This document shows positions 1 to 6,705 of a DNA stretch of 64,000 nt, piece after piece; within the stretch, counting starts at the first letter, position 1, and the number at the start of each line of letters is the position of its first letter. The position numbers were made by a program, and so were the translations under genes. The stretch lies in assembly GCF_007004095.1 (NCBI RefSeq), contig NZ_VHJK01000001.1, positions 1,988,501 to 2,052,500 of the forward strand, given 5' to 3'. The notes under the pieces were generated by a model. That model saw only the letters and a program-made list of their open reading frames with translations. It ran no database searches and was not told the origin of the DNA. The stretch comes from Erythrobacter insulae. GTDB taxonomy: Bacteria > Pseudomonadota > Alphaproteobacteria > Sphingomonadales > Sphingomonadaceae.

Positions 1-57
1 TCGTTCATCGCCTTCGAGAAATTCGTATTCTTCGAGGATATCGGGGAGCGTTCGCAT
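1..57 (-). CDS. SufE-like Fe-S cluster assembly protein (partial, N-terminus only)
   Basis: Only the first 19 codons lie in the window; the gene continues off the left edge. The translation begins MRTLPDILEEYEFLEGDER, which resembles the start of SufE family sulfur-acceptor proteins (a short helix rich in acidic and aromatic residues ahead of the YRYIIELG-type region). SufE accepts sulfane sulfur from the cysteine desulfurase SufS for iron-sulfur cluster assembly. The gene lies 71 bp downstream of the last gene of the Psp-like operon on the same strand, so it may be read through from it or have its own promoter in that short gap. The identification rests on very few residues. Confidence 0.55.
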   Translation of the reverse strand, partial: MRTLPDILEEYEFLEGDER

Positions 58-128
58 GCCGGGGTATTTAGGGCTGCGTGCGCCCATGTCCACCCATGAA
101 GCCCAGTTAAAATGCCCGGATCAGAGCG

Positions 129-386
129 TTAAAGCTCAACTCCGCTGGCAATCGCTTCCAGCTTTTTGATCCGCTCTTTAAGATCGGCGACCTCTATCCG
201 CGCAGCGCCGACGCCCGCACCACCTTCAATTTCAGGAGCGTTTGGGTTTTGCTGCGCGGAATCGGGGCGGCTCATTTCCTCACGTTTGAGATCGAGCCAG
301 CCTTGCCAGGCGCGCAGCAATGCAAAAGCAACCACGCTGATACCGACCACACATGTGGCAGCGATCATGAAAATCGGGTCCGTCAT
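129..386 (-). CDS. Small PspB-like membrane protein, paralog A (85 aa)
   Basis: Protein of 85 residues with one N-terminal membrane segment (about residues 5-25), a charged and Pro/Asn/Gly-rich middle, and a short C-terminal coiled coil with the sequence LKERIKKLEAIASG. That tail matches the RVQVLERIATD-type tails of the four genes upstream and the corresponding end of PspB. It is the last member of the leftward array; its start overlaps the stop of paralog B by 4 bp, so translation is probably coupled. It lacks the EIEALR extension that follows the motif in most of the other members. Function unknown; a role in Psp-type envelope stress is inferred from position and architecture only. Confidence 0.7.
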   Translation of the reverse strand: MTDPIFMIAATCVVGISVVAFALLRAWQGWLDLKREEMSRPDSAQQNPNAPEIEGGAGVGAARIEVADLKERIKKLEAIASGVEL

Positions 387-724
387 TCGCTCAAATCCTC
401 CATATTCTTTGAGGAACGCCGCGCAATATCACCGCGCAGGCTTTCGATTTCTCGGGCGATCCGCTGCGCTTTGCGCGCTTCGCAGCTGTTATCATCGGTC
501 GCGATCCGTTCGAGCACCTGAACGCGGTTTCGCAATTCTTCGAGCTCGCGCGCATCGATCGTGTCCTGATCGTCATCCGCAAGGCCGCTGTCCGCAGGCG
601 ATCCCGATAACCGGGTAATCTGCTCAATCAGCCGGGTGTTTTCGTGGCGCAGCCGCAAATTGCGGTTCCGTTCGTAGGCCCACATCGCAACGAATACGAT
701 CAAGGCGATCACCATCCAATTCAT
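383..724 (-). CDS. Small PspB-like membrane protein, paralog B (113 aa)
   Basis: Protein of 113 residues. A membrane helix occupies about residues 2-17, followed by a basic stretch and a long coiled coil containing RVQVLERIATD and, after a longer insert than in its neighbours, REIESLRGDIARR. PspB has the same plan: one short N-terminal membrane helix and a cytoplasmic heptad region ending in a leucine/glutamate motif. Start and stop overlap the flanking genes by 4 bp each, which is strong evidence for one polycistronic unit. It may bind PspA or PspC, as PspB does in enterobacteria, but that is inference. Confidence 0.7.
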   Translation of the reverse strand: MNWMVIALIVFVAMWAYERNRNLRLRHENTRLIEQITRLSGSPADSGLADDDQDTIDARELEELRNRVQVLERIATDDNSCEARKAQRIAREIESLRGDIARRSSKNMEDLSE

Positions 725-1011
725 TGTGGGCCTTTCTCCGGTTCCTCATGGCGCGATGGCGCGCTTCGCAAAGCCTCGATCTCGTCGGCAAGGCCGAGCG
801 ACTGATCGGTCGCAATCCGTTCAAGATTTTCGACCCGTTGCGCCAGATCCATTGGATCTGAGCCCTCGGCTTTTGATGAATATGAATGTTCGGCCCGTTT
901 GCCCGACTTTGAAAGGCGCAGCGCGAGGTAGATCCCGCCAGCTCCGACAGCTGCGGCCAAAGCCGCAATCTGAATCGCATCCATCATCAAGGCAGTATCC
1001 GGCCCGAACAT
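721..1011 (-). CDS. Small PspB-like membrane protein, paralog C (96 aa)
   Basis: Protein of 96 residues. A hydrophobic Ala/Gly-rich helix lies at about 10-30, then a basic patch (LSKSGKRAEH), then the array signature RVENLERIATD followed by LADEIEALR. The stop overlaps the start of paralog B by 4 bp; paralog D ends one base upstream. A second methionine pair at residues 9-10 could be the true start, which would shorten the periplasmic tip but keep the membrane helix. Nothing enzymatic is visible. Grouped with PspB on architecture and tail motif. Confidence 0.7.
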   Translation of the reverse strand: MFGPDTALMMDAIQIAALAAAVGAGGIYLALRLSKSGKRAEHSYSSKAEGSDPMDLAQRVENLERIATDQSLGLADEIEALRSAPSRHEEPEKGPQ

Positions 1012-1377
1012 TTATGCGTTTCCTTCGTCCGAACGCTGGGCCAGTGAACGATCGCGCAGCTTGTCAATCTCGCTACCGAGTTGATAGCCGCTATCGGTTA
1101 CAATGCGTTCAACATTGGCCATACGGTCCTTTATCGATGACAGTTCGGCGCGCAGTTCCGCGTTTTCTTGCGTCAGCAAGGTTACGCGCTGTCTGGCTTC
1201 GCCATCATTGCTGGGCTTCAATGATTGGCCCCACATCCCTTCGAGCGGATAACCATGTTTGATCTTTAACCGTGTGGTGTGGATCCACCCTGCAACACCG
1301 GCTGCACCGATGGCGAGGCCGCCGCCAATAATCCATGGCAGATGCGGAACAATAATGGCTGCGGCGTCGATGCTCAT
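1012..1377 (-). CDS. Small PspB-like membrane protein, paralog D (121 aa)
   Basis: The longest extra member, 121 residues. It has an N-terminal membrane helix (about 12-32, Gly/Ala/Ile rich) and a cytoplasmic segment with a glutamine/glutamate-rich coiled coil ending in RMANVERIVTD, then SGYQLGSEIDKLR. The SGYQL-EIDKLR part lines up with RGYDV-QIEALR in paralog E and with RLTAEIERLR at the end of PspC. It overlaps paralog E by 4 bp upstream and abuts paralog C downstream, so the set is translated as a block. Confidence 0.7.
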   Translation of the reverse strand: MSIDAAAIIVPHLPWIIGGGLAIGAAGVAGWIHTTRLKIKHGYPLEGMWGQSLKPSNDGEARQRVTLLTQENAELRAELSSIKDRMANVERIVTDSGYQLGSEIDKLRDRSLAQRSDEGNA

Positions 1378-1679
1378 GCTTCTTCTTTCCGGTTCAGGTT
1401 AAGGGGGATGCCGCTGCCTGAAGTTTCCACTTCTTTGACATCGCGCAGCGCTTCGATCTGGGTTGCCACATCATAACCGCGATCGGTCACGATGCGCTCA
1501 AGCACCTGGACCCGGTCTTCGAGTTTGGAAACCTGGCTCGCATATTGCGCCGCTTTTTCGCTGCTTGCTTCGGCAGTTGCTGCAATGCGTTTTTCTTCAA
1601 GTTTCCGATTGTTGACCAACCAGATGATACCGAGAACCATAATAAAAGGTGCCAATGGTATCAGAATGCCCAAATCCAT
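1374..1679 (-). CDS. Small PspB-like membrane protein, paralog E (101 aa)
   Basis: Protein of 101 residues starting MDLGILIPLAPF. The ATG at 1679 is preferred over an in-frame TTG six bases upstream because GAGGA lies 7 bases before the ATG. One membrane helix (about 3-22) is followed by a Glu/Ala-rich coiled coil and the clearest copy of the array signature, RVQVLERIVTD then RGYDVATQIEALR. It lies 23 bp after pspC and overlaps paralog D by 4 bp. Of the five extra proteins this one most resembles PspB in proportions. Function unknown beyond its likely place in the Psp response. Confidence 0.7.
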   Translation of the reverse strand: MDLGILIPLAPFIMVLGIIWLVNNRKLEEKRIAATAEASSEKAAQYASQVSKLEDRVQVLERIVTDRGYDVATQIEALRDVKEVETSGSGIPLNLNRKEEA

Positions 1680-1702
1680 TTTCAATTCCTCAGGTGTTGA
1701 TT

Positions 1703-2080
1703 TTAACGAAGCCGCTCGATTTCGGCGGTCAGGCGCGGATTGCTGCTGACGTAATGTGTTTCTACCGATGCGAGCCGGCGATCAATGTCGCGGAAATTGG
1801 CGCGGATTTCACGGGCGGTGCGTTTCGGACTTTGCCGGACACCCTGCCAATATTTCTGTTCGCGATCATCGCGGTAAAGGTGCGGTGGCTTTTTGTTGAG
1901 CATAAGGCCTGCGATAAAATAGCCCGGCACCGCGAGCCCTTGGGTGACAAATATCGAGACAATAGCCGCGATGCGTACCCAGGCGACACTGACGCCGGTG
2001 TAATCGGCGATACCCGAGCATACGCCCATGAGCTTCGCATTGTGTTTGTCACGGTAAAGTGTTGTGCGAGGCGAATTCAT
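1703..2080 (-). CDS. pspC: Phage shock protein C (PspC-domain membrane protein)
   Basis: Protein of 125 residues. The PspC domain spans about residues 6-65: a cytoplasmic lead-in with KLMGVCSGIADYTGVS, then a hydrophobic hairpin (about 36-60). In enterobacteria PspC works with PspB in the inner membrane to pull PspA off PspF when the membrane is damaged. The cytoplasmic tail ends RRLASVETHYVSSNP then RLTAEIERLR, the same pattern as the tails of the PspB-like paralogs, which suggests a common partner or hetero-oligomerisation. Its ATG overlaps the pspB stop by 4 bp. Confidence 0.92.
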   Translation of the reverse strand: MNSPRTTLYRDKHNAKLMGVCSGIADYTGVSVAWVRIAAIVSIFVTQGLAVPGYFIAGLMLNKKPPHLYRDDREQKYWQGVRQSPKRTAREIRANFRDIDRRLASVETHYVSSNPRLTAEIERLR

Positions 2081-2385
2081 GATTTGGCTCCCTTTTTCTC
2101 GGCGAGCATCTGTTCCAGCTCACGCAGTTGTTGATTGTCGGTTTCCTGGTTTGCCAAGAGGCGCTTTACCGGGGTGAATGAAGGGTCGTCGGAGGCCACC
2201 AGCCGCTCTACCGTGTCCATCCGTTCATCGAGGCGCTTGGCGAGGTTATAGAGTTCCTCCAGCAGCACTTCATCGTCGCTCGTGATCGTTGCAGAGGTTT
2301 TCCACTTCGTCACATAGTGCAGGATCATCCACGGCAGTCCGATGAACAACATGCCAACCACCATAATGGCAAGTACTTCTTCCAT
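2077..2385 (-). CDS. pspB: Phage shock protein B
   Basis: Protein of 102 residues, a little longer than the roughly 75-residue enterobacterial PspB. It has one N-terminal membrane helix (about 4-26), a short basic stop, and a coiled coil with LAKRLDERMDTVERLV followed by ASDDPSF, which corresponds to the RMRERIQALESIL...HPNW end of PspB. PspB relays the membrane-stress signal to PspA together with PspC. It lies 3 bp after pspA and overlaps pspC by 4 bp. It is called PspB rather than one of its neighbours because of its position directly between pspA and pspC. Confidence 0.88.
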   Translation of the reverse strand: MEEVLAIMVVGMLFIGLPWMILHYVTKWKTSATITSDDEVLLEELYNLAKRLDERMDTVERLVASDDPSFTPVKRLLANQETDNQQLRELEQMLAEKKGAKS

Positions 2386-2388
2386 CGC

Positions 2389-3078
2389 TTATTCCCCTTT
2401 GTCCGCGCTATCTTTTCCAAGCGCTTTCTTCATCTGTTCCAGTTCATCGTCGATTGCATCGGCGCCTTCGAGCGCGGCAATCTCGTCCGAAAGTGACGGC
2501 GTGTTGCTCTCTTCCGCTATGGAAAGCGCATCAGCGCGGCCTTCGGCATAATCGACGCGGCGTTCGAGCTGGTCGAACCGCGACAAAGCCTCGTCAGTGC
2601 GCTCGTTGCTCATCAATGTGCGCAGCTTAAAGCGGTTCTCCGCGCTTTCGAGGCGGGCGGCGATCTGCGTCTGGCGGCTGCGGGCTTCGCGCAGGCGATG
2701 TTGCAGTTTGGCAATGTCTTCTTCGTATGCGCGCAGGGCATCGTCGAGAACGGCAATTTCCGTTTTCAACTGATCGCCCATGCCGACCGCTTTCTTTTTC
2801 TCGACCAAAGCGGCGCGGGCAAGATCTTCGCGATCCTTGCTCAAAGCGAGCTGGGCTTTTTCGCCCCAATCATTCTGGAGCCGGTCGAGTTTTACGACAT
2901 GGCGGTGCATTTCTTTCTGATCGGCAATGGTGCGCGCCGCGCTCGCCCGGACTTCAACGAGTGTCTCCTCCATTTCGAGGATGATCATGCGGATCATTTT
3001 TGACGGATCATCCGCCTGATCCAGCATGTCGTTAAAGTTCGCAGCGATAATATCGCGGGTGCGGCTGAAAATGCCCAT
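2389..3078 (-). CDS. pspA: Phage shock protein A (PspA/IM30 family)
   Basis: Protein of 229 residues (enterobacterial PspA is about 222), almost entirely alpha-helical coiled coil, starting MGIFSRTRDIIAANF, the family's amphipathic membrane-binding helix. PspA holds PspF inactive in unstressed cells and, when released, coats and stabilises the inner membrane. The ATG at 3078 is chosen because it begins this canonical helix and has GGAG about 8 bases upstream. The reading frame stays open upstream through 3351, giving a possible longer form (see separate entry). pspB follows after 3 bp. Expression is expected from the sigma54 promoter at 3591-3606. Confidence 0.95.
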   Translation of the reverse strand: MGIFSRTRDIIAANFNDMLDQADDPSKMIRMIILEMEETLVEVRASAARTIADQKEMHRHVVKLDRLQNDWGEKAQLALSKDREDLARAALVEKKKAVGMGDQLKTEIAVLDDALRAYEEDIAKLQHRLREARSRQTQIAARLESAENRFKLRTLMSNERTDEALSRFDQLERRVDYAEGRADALSIAEESNTPSLSDEIAALEGADAIDDELEQMKKALGKDSADKGE

Positions 3079-3351
3079 AAAGGCTACTCCATCTAAAAAC
3101 GGGTTTTTGGCGCTTTCGCGCGAGTCTCTCGCGTTCGTGCTGTTGCCAGTTTGCGTCGGAGTGGGGCTCCTGCGCAAGGCTTCTATTTCGGCATCAAGAC
3201 GCGACAGACCGCTCTGGCGGACAACGCCGCCAGAAGTTTGAACCGAAGCGGGGCGGCTGCCGGCGCGCGCGGGGGCAGCGGCGCCAGAGGCAGCTTTTGC
3301 GGGGGACTGACCCCGCTCCGGCTCAAAAGGGTTGGTTTCGCGCTTAGTCAC
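3079..3351 (-). other. Open, in-frame N-terminal extension upstream of pspA (91 codons from a GTG)
   Basis: This interval between the 61-aa gene and pspA has no stop codon in the pspA frame. A GTG at 3351, nine bases after the stop of the upstream gene, would add 91 residues to PspA (320 aa in total). The predicted segment starts TKRETNPFEPERGQSP, is Ala/Pro/Arg rich, and contains LSRLDAEIEALRRSP, very close to LADEIEALRSAP in paralog C. That resemblance suggests the segment is or was coding. No good ribosome-binding site precedes the GTG, so translation would depend on coupling to the upstream gene. It may be an alternative isoform, a decayed small gene or chance. Confidence 0.4.
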
Positions 3352-3359
3352 AGGTTTGC

Positions 3360-3545
3360 TCAAGCGATCTCTGCGACAACAACGGTGTCGCCATGTGGCT
3401 GAGCGAACTGCGCTGCGTCCGGGTTGGCAGCGCCAAACTGCGATGTGAGTACCACCATCGCGCTCATTGCAGCGATGCTGGCAAATGCGGCCTGACCCAG
3501 TTTGCTGGTCCAGAAGCTCTTGGCGAAAAACAGGTTGCGATACAT
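3360..3545 (-). CDS. Small membrane protein, first gene of the psp transcript (61 aa)
   Basis: Protein of 61 residues starting MYRNLFFAKSFWTSK, with one hydrophobic segment (about 17-36) and a short polar C-terminal tail. The ATG at 3545 is preceded by GGGAGG at good spacing; an upstream start would run into the promoter. It is the first open frame after the sigma54 promoter at 3591-3606 and ends just before the pspA region, so it should be induced together with pspA. I do not recognise a family. The membrane segment and position suggest an accessory part of the envelope-stress response. Confidence 0.65.
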   Translation of the reverse strand: MYRNLFFAKSFWTSKLGQAAFASIAAMSAMVVLTSQFGAANPDAAQFAQPHGDTVVVAEIA

Positions 3546-3590
3546 AATTTCGGTCCCTCCCGAATGAATAACTGATCTTGCCATTCACTT

Positions 3591-3606
3591 TGCAACCGCC
3601 GTGCCA
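3591..3606 (-). promoter_or_regulatory. Sigma54 (RpoN) promoter of the psp operon
   Basis: On the minus strand the sequence reads TGGCACGGCGGTTGCA, an essentially perfect -24/-12 sigma54 promoter: GG and GC are separated by 10 bases as required. Transcription should start near 3580, about 35 bases ahead of the ATG at 3545. The gene on the other side is pspF, the sigma54 activator that drives psp operons in other bacteria, so promoter and activator are in the expected pairing. Activator sites probably lie between 3607 and 3706, but I could not define them. Confidence 0.9.
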
Positions 3607-3706
3607 AACTTGAAAAATCCCGTAAAACTGCGCTTTTTCAGGCTGATCGCCTGCTGCGTGTTGGTTTCTATTGCCAAGCATTGGGAATTTTCACTATAGA
3701 TTGGCC

Positions 3707-4759
3707 ATGGAGCGCGAGAATCAATTTATCGGCCAGTCGGGGGCCTTTCTCGATGCGGTCGAGCGGGCGTCTCGCGCGGCACCGATGAGCCGGCCCGTGC
3801 TCGTGATCGGAGAGCGCGGTACGGGCAAGGAATTGATCGCCGAGCGTCTTCACCGTCTTTCTTCCCGTTGGGGTGAGCCGCTTGTTACCATGAACTGTGC
3901 GGCGCTTCCCGAAACCCTGATCGAGGCCGAATTGTTCGGACACGAGGCCGGAGCCTTTACCGGGGCTACCAAAGCGCGCGCGGGAAGGTTCGAAGAAGCC
4001 GACAAGGGCACGTTGTTTCTCGACGAACTGGGCACTTTGTCGATGGGCGCCCAAGAACGCCTGTTAAGAGCGGTCGAATATGGCGAGGTCACCCCCATTG
4101 GTGCCTCGCGCCCGATCCGCGTCGACGTGCGAATAGTGGCGGCAACCAACGATGATTTGCCGGCATTGGCCGAAAGCGGGGAGTTTCGCGCCGACTTGCT
4201 TGACCGATTGAGCTTTGAAGTCATCACTTTGCCTCCCTTGCGCGTGCGCGAAGGGGATGTCGGCGTATTGGCGCAGCATTTTGCGCGCCGGATGGCGGCA
4301 GAGCTGGATTGGCATCAATGGCCGGGATTTGCGCCCCATGTGATGGAGCAGCTCGAAAATTATGCCTGGCCCGGCAATGTCCGCGAACTGCGCAATGTGG
4401 TGGAGCGCGCCGTGTATCGCTGGGATGATCCCTCCGCACCGATTTCTCATGTGCAATTCGATCCGTTTGATAGCCCTTGGAAACCCGCTGCGCCTTCCCA
4501 CCGGAAGAAAGACACAGGCGCAACGTCAGCGGCCCCTGCGGCGGCGCTGCCAGCGGGCTTGGCTCCGGCTGCGGCCGAGTTTGAACACGTCGATGATCTG
4601 CGCGCCGCGGTGGATGCACATGAGCGATCGATCGTTGAACATGCTTTGGGAAAACATCGCTGGAATCAGCGCCAAACGGCGAAAGCCTTGGGGCTGAGTT
4701 ACGATCAATTGCGCCACGCGATTAAAAAGCATGGGTTGCTGCAAGAAGCGGAAGAATAG
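3707..4759 (+). CDS. pspF: PspF, sigma54-dependent activator of the psp operon
   Basis: Protein of 350 residues: an AAA+ sigma54-activator domain with Walker A GERGTGKE (35-42) and the sigma54-contact loop GAFTGA (82-87), then a linker and a Fis-type helix-turn-helix at the C-terminus (RQTAKALGLSYDQLRHAIKK). There is no N-terminal receiver or sensor domain, as expected for PspF, whose activity is controlled by PspA binding. The ATG at 3707 (MERENQFIG) is chosen over an in-frame ATG at 3671 because family members start directly before the FIGQS motif. It is divergent from the psp operon across a 161-bp intergenic region carrying the sigma54 promoter. Confidence 0.95.
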   Translation: MERENQFIGQSGAFLDAVERASRAAPMSRPVLVIGERGTGKELIAERLHRLSSRWGEPLVTMNCAALPETLIEAELFGHEAGAFTGATKARAGRFEEADKGTLFLDELGTLSMGAQERLLRAVEYGEVTPIGASRPIRVDVRIVAATNDDLPALAESGEFRADLLDRLSFEVITLPPLRVREGDVGVLAQHFARRMAAELDWHQWPGFAPHVMEQLENYAWPGNVRELRNVVERAVYRWDDPSAPISHVQFDPFDSPWKPAAPSHRKKDTGATSAAPAAALPAGLAPAAAEFEHVDDLRAAVDAHERSIVEHALGKHRWNQRQTAKALGLSYDQLRHAIKKHGLLQEAEE

Positions 4760-4845
4760 AACTTTTGCGACATTGCGACATTGCGGCAGATAACCGCTTG
4801 TTTACCAATGCGTTGTAACCTTTCGCCAGAAGCAAGGGGTGAATT

Positions 4846-5157
4846 ATGCGTGTTATCGGCGATTTAATCGAGAATGTGTTTGGCAGCATCCGGTTGATTT
4901 TCCTGTTGGGCTTTGCCGCGATTGTCCTGTTCGGACTGTTTATGACGGTGGGCGCAACGGTAATCGCACCGCAAGCCGTAAACGCAGCCGCAGAGCGCGC
5001 GGAGCGGCTCGGTGAAAAAGCAATCGACGCCGAACTCGAAGCGCGCAAAAACTACCAAATGGGTCAGGAGGGCTGGGGATATTCCGAGCCGCGCACTGGT
5101 TCTGGCGCTACCTATCAAGATGGCGAGGCTGTTGGTGGTTGGGGTGACGACGACTAG
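4846..5157 (+). CDS. Small membrane protein of unknown function downstream of pspF (103 aa)
   Basis: Protein of 103 residues. A strongly hydrophobic segment covers about 14-42; the rest is a charged helical stretch (AERAERLGEKAIDAELEARK) and a Gly/Tyr/Asp-rich end finishing GGWGDDD. An AAGGGGTG ribosome-binding site precedes the ATG. It lies 86 bp after pspF on the same strand. I do not recognise the family. The position suggests co-transcription with pspF or another envelope-related role, but nothing in the sequence fixes a function. Confidence 0.65.
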   Translation: MRVIGDLIENVFGSIRLIFLLGFAAIVLFGLFMTVGATVIAPQAVNAAAERAERLGEKAIDAELEARKNYQMGQEGWGYSEPRTGSGATYQDGEAVGGWGDDD

Positions 5158-5340
5158 AATGGTCGTTCGGTGACCGTCTTTTACTAGTAAATCAGCAAAT
5201 TTACAAAATTCCCTCTGTATTTTAACTAGGTCGTCTTGCGCTTTAATTGTCGCAAGCTACAACTTTCCCTTCGGTCATTTTGATCGAGAGCTGCCACCTG
5301 CGGGATCGGGTGCCGGTTTTTGTAGTGAAGGAGGGAAGTC
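5158..5340. other. Intergenic region, S8 protease promoter (183 bp)
   Basis: No gene seen. It is AT-richer than its surroundings in the middle, ends with the GGAGGG ribosome-binding site of the protease, and presumably carries that gene's promoter. No clear consensus elements could be fixed. Confidence 0.4.
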
Positions 5341-6486
5341 TTGGGACTAAATAAGACAAATATGGTTGCACTTGGGGTCGCACTCGGGGGCATGGGATTG
5401 GCGCTCGCATCACCAGCAGCAGCTCAAGGGAAGAGCCCTCGCGCTGGCGATAAAATCGCAAATTCGTATATCTGCGTCTTTAACAAACAAGACGTATCGC
5501 GCGGCAATGCCCGCGCCGAAGCTGCACGTTTGAACAATGCCAATGGCGGACAGTTAAAGCGTGTTTACCGCAACTCGATTCGCGGATTTTCGACGAATAT
5601 GAGCGCGACCGCAGTTGAGCGGATGGCGCGCCTTTCTCCGAATATCTCTTTCTGCGAACAAGACCAGGTCGTCACCACACAGCAACGCGGTAAGCCACCT
5701 AAGGGCGGCGGCGGTGACACATCCCCATCACAGTCAACGCCTTGGGGCATTGCCCGCGTGAATGGCGGCGGCGCTGGCAATTTCGCCACCGCTTGGGTCA
5801 TTGATAGCGGCATTGATCTCGATCATCCCGATCTGAACGTCGATACATCGCGGTCCTTTAATTCTGTCGGTCGTAATGCTGATGATCAAAATGGCCACGG
5901 CACCCATGTTGCTGGCACGATCGCTGCGATCGATAACGCGATTGGTGTGATCGGTGTCGCTCCGGGCGCCCCGGTGGTCGCGGTGCGTGTGCTTGATCGC
6001 CGCGGGTCAGGTTCGACCTCCGGTGTGATCGCCGGTGTCGATTTTGTTGCCGCCAATGGCAGCGGAGGCGATGTCGCGAATATGAGCCTTGGCGGCGGTA
6101 TCAGCACGGCGCTCGATGATGCGGTTGCAGCTGCGGCCCAGGCCAGCGGCGTCCGCTTTGTCATCGCTGCGGGTAACGAAAGCCGGGACGCAAACCTCAG
6201 TTCACCTGCACGCGTGAACGGCAACGGCATTTACACAATCTCGGCGTTTGCTCAGGGCGATGTATTTGCCAGCTTCTCCAATTTCGGCAATCCGCCGGTG
6301 GACTACGCTTCGCCGGGTGTGGCTGTATCATCGACCTGGAAAAGCGGTGGTTACAACACGATTTCGGGCACTTCGATGGCCGCGCCGCACTTTGCAGGAA
6401 TCCTGCTGCAAAGCGGATCGACCAATGATGGCGTTGTTTCGGGCGACCGTGACAATACGGCAGACGTTATCCGTGTCGTTCAGTAA
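5341..6486 (+). CDS. Secreted S8 (subtilisin-like) serine protease
   Basis: Protein of 381 residues. A signal peptide (about 1-28, ending ASPAAAQG) is followed by a short inhibitor-I9-like prodomain (about 38-112) and a glycine-rich linker. The S8 catalytic domain has all three catalytic residues: Asp155 (VIDSGID), His186 (NGHGTHVAG) and Ser345 (GTSMAAPH), plus the oxyanion Asn279 (AAGNE). The TTG at 5341 is favoured because GGAGGG lies 5 bases upstream and the lysine it includes gives a normal signal-peptide n-region; the next ATG (5362) lacks such a site. It is expected to be exported, to remove its own prodomain and to act outside the cytoplasm. It is monocistronic with a strong terminator. 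Confidence 0.92.
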   Translation: MGLNKTNMVALGVALGGMGLALASPAAAQGKSPRAGDKIANSYICVFNKQDVSRGNARAEAARLNNANGGQLKRVYRNSIRGFSTNMSATAVERMARLSPNISFCEQDQVVTTQQRGKPPKGGGGDTSPSQSTPWGIARVNGGGAGNFATAWVIDSGIDLDHPDLNVDTSRSFNSVGRNADDQNGHGTHVAGTIAAIDNAIGVIGVAPGAPVVAVRVLDRRGSGSTSGVIAGVDFVAANGSGGDVANMSLGGGISTALDDAVAAAAQASGVRFVIAAGNESRDANLSSPARVNGNGIYTISAFAQGDVFASFSNFGNPPVDYASPGVAVSSTWKSGGYNTISGTSMAAPHFAGILLQSGSTNDGVVSGDRDNTADVIRVVQ

Positions 6487-6511
6487 ACAGTCCTGAAACC
6501 AGTAGAACAGG

Positions 6512-6538
6512 GGGCTCGCAGAGATGCGGGCCCTTTTT
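6512..6538 (+). terminator. Rho-independent terminator after the S8 protease
   Basis: A 9-bp stem (GGGCTCGCA with TGCGGGCCC, one G-T pair) closes the four-base loop GAGA and is followed by a run of five T. It lies 25 bp after the protease stop codon and isolates that gene from rimP. Confidence 0.9.
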
Positions 6539-6705
6539 CATTTCAGCTTTTAAGCCGGGGAGCAATCACAAGACCTCTTGCCATTCCCGGTCCATGAGCC
6601 TAGTTGAAGCCCATTCCGACATTGTCGATACAAGTTTGGATGCTGGCGCCACACGGTGCCGGTACAGATCGGCTTTGATTGTGCGGACCTGATAAACGGA
6701 ATTTG

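Noticed and set aside
2389..3681. A single open frame of 430 codons through pspA and its upstream region
   Set aside because: The first 110 codons run through the sigma54 promoter and the 61-aa gene in another frame. The canonical PspA start with a ribosome-binding site lies at 3078. Only the part from 3351 is considered as a possible extension.
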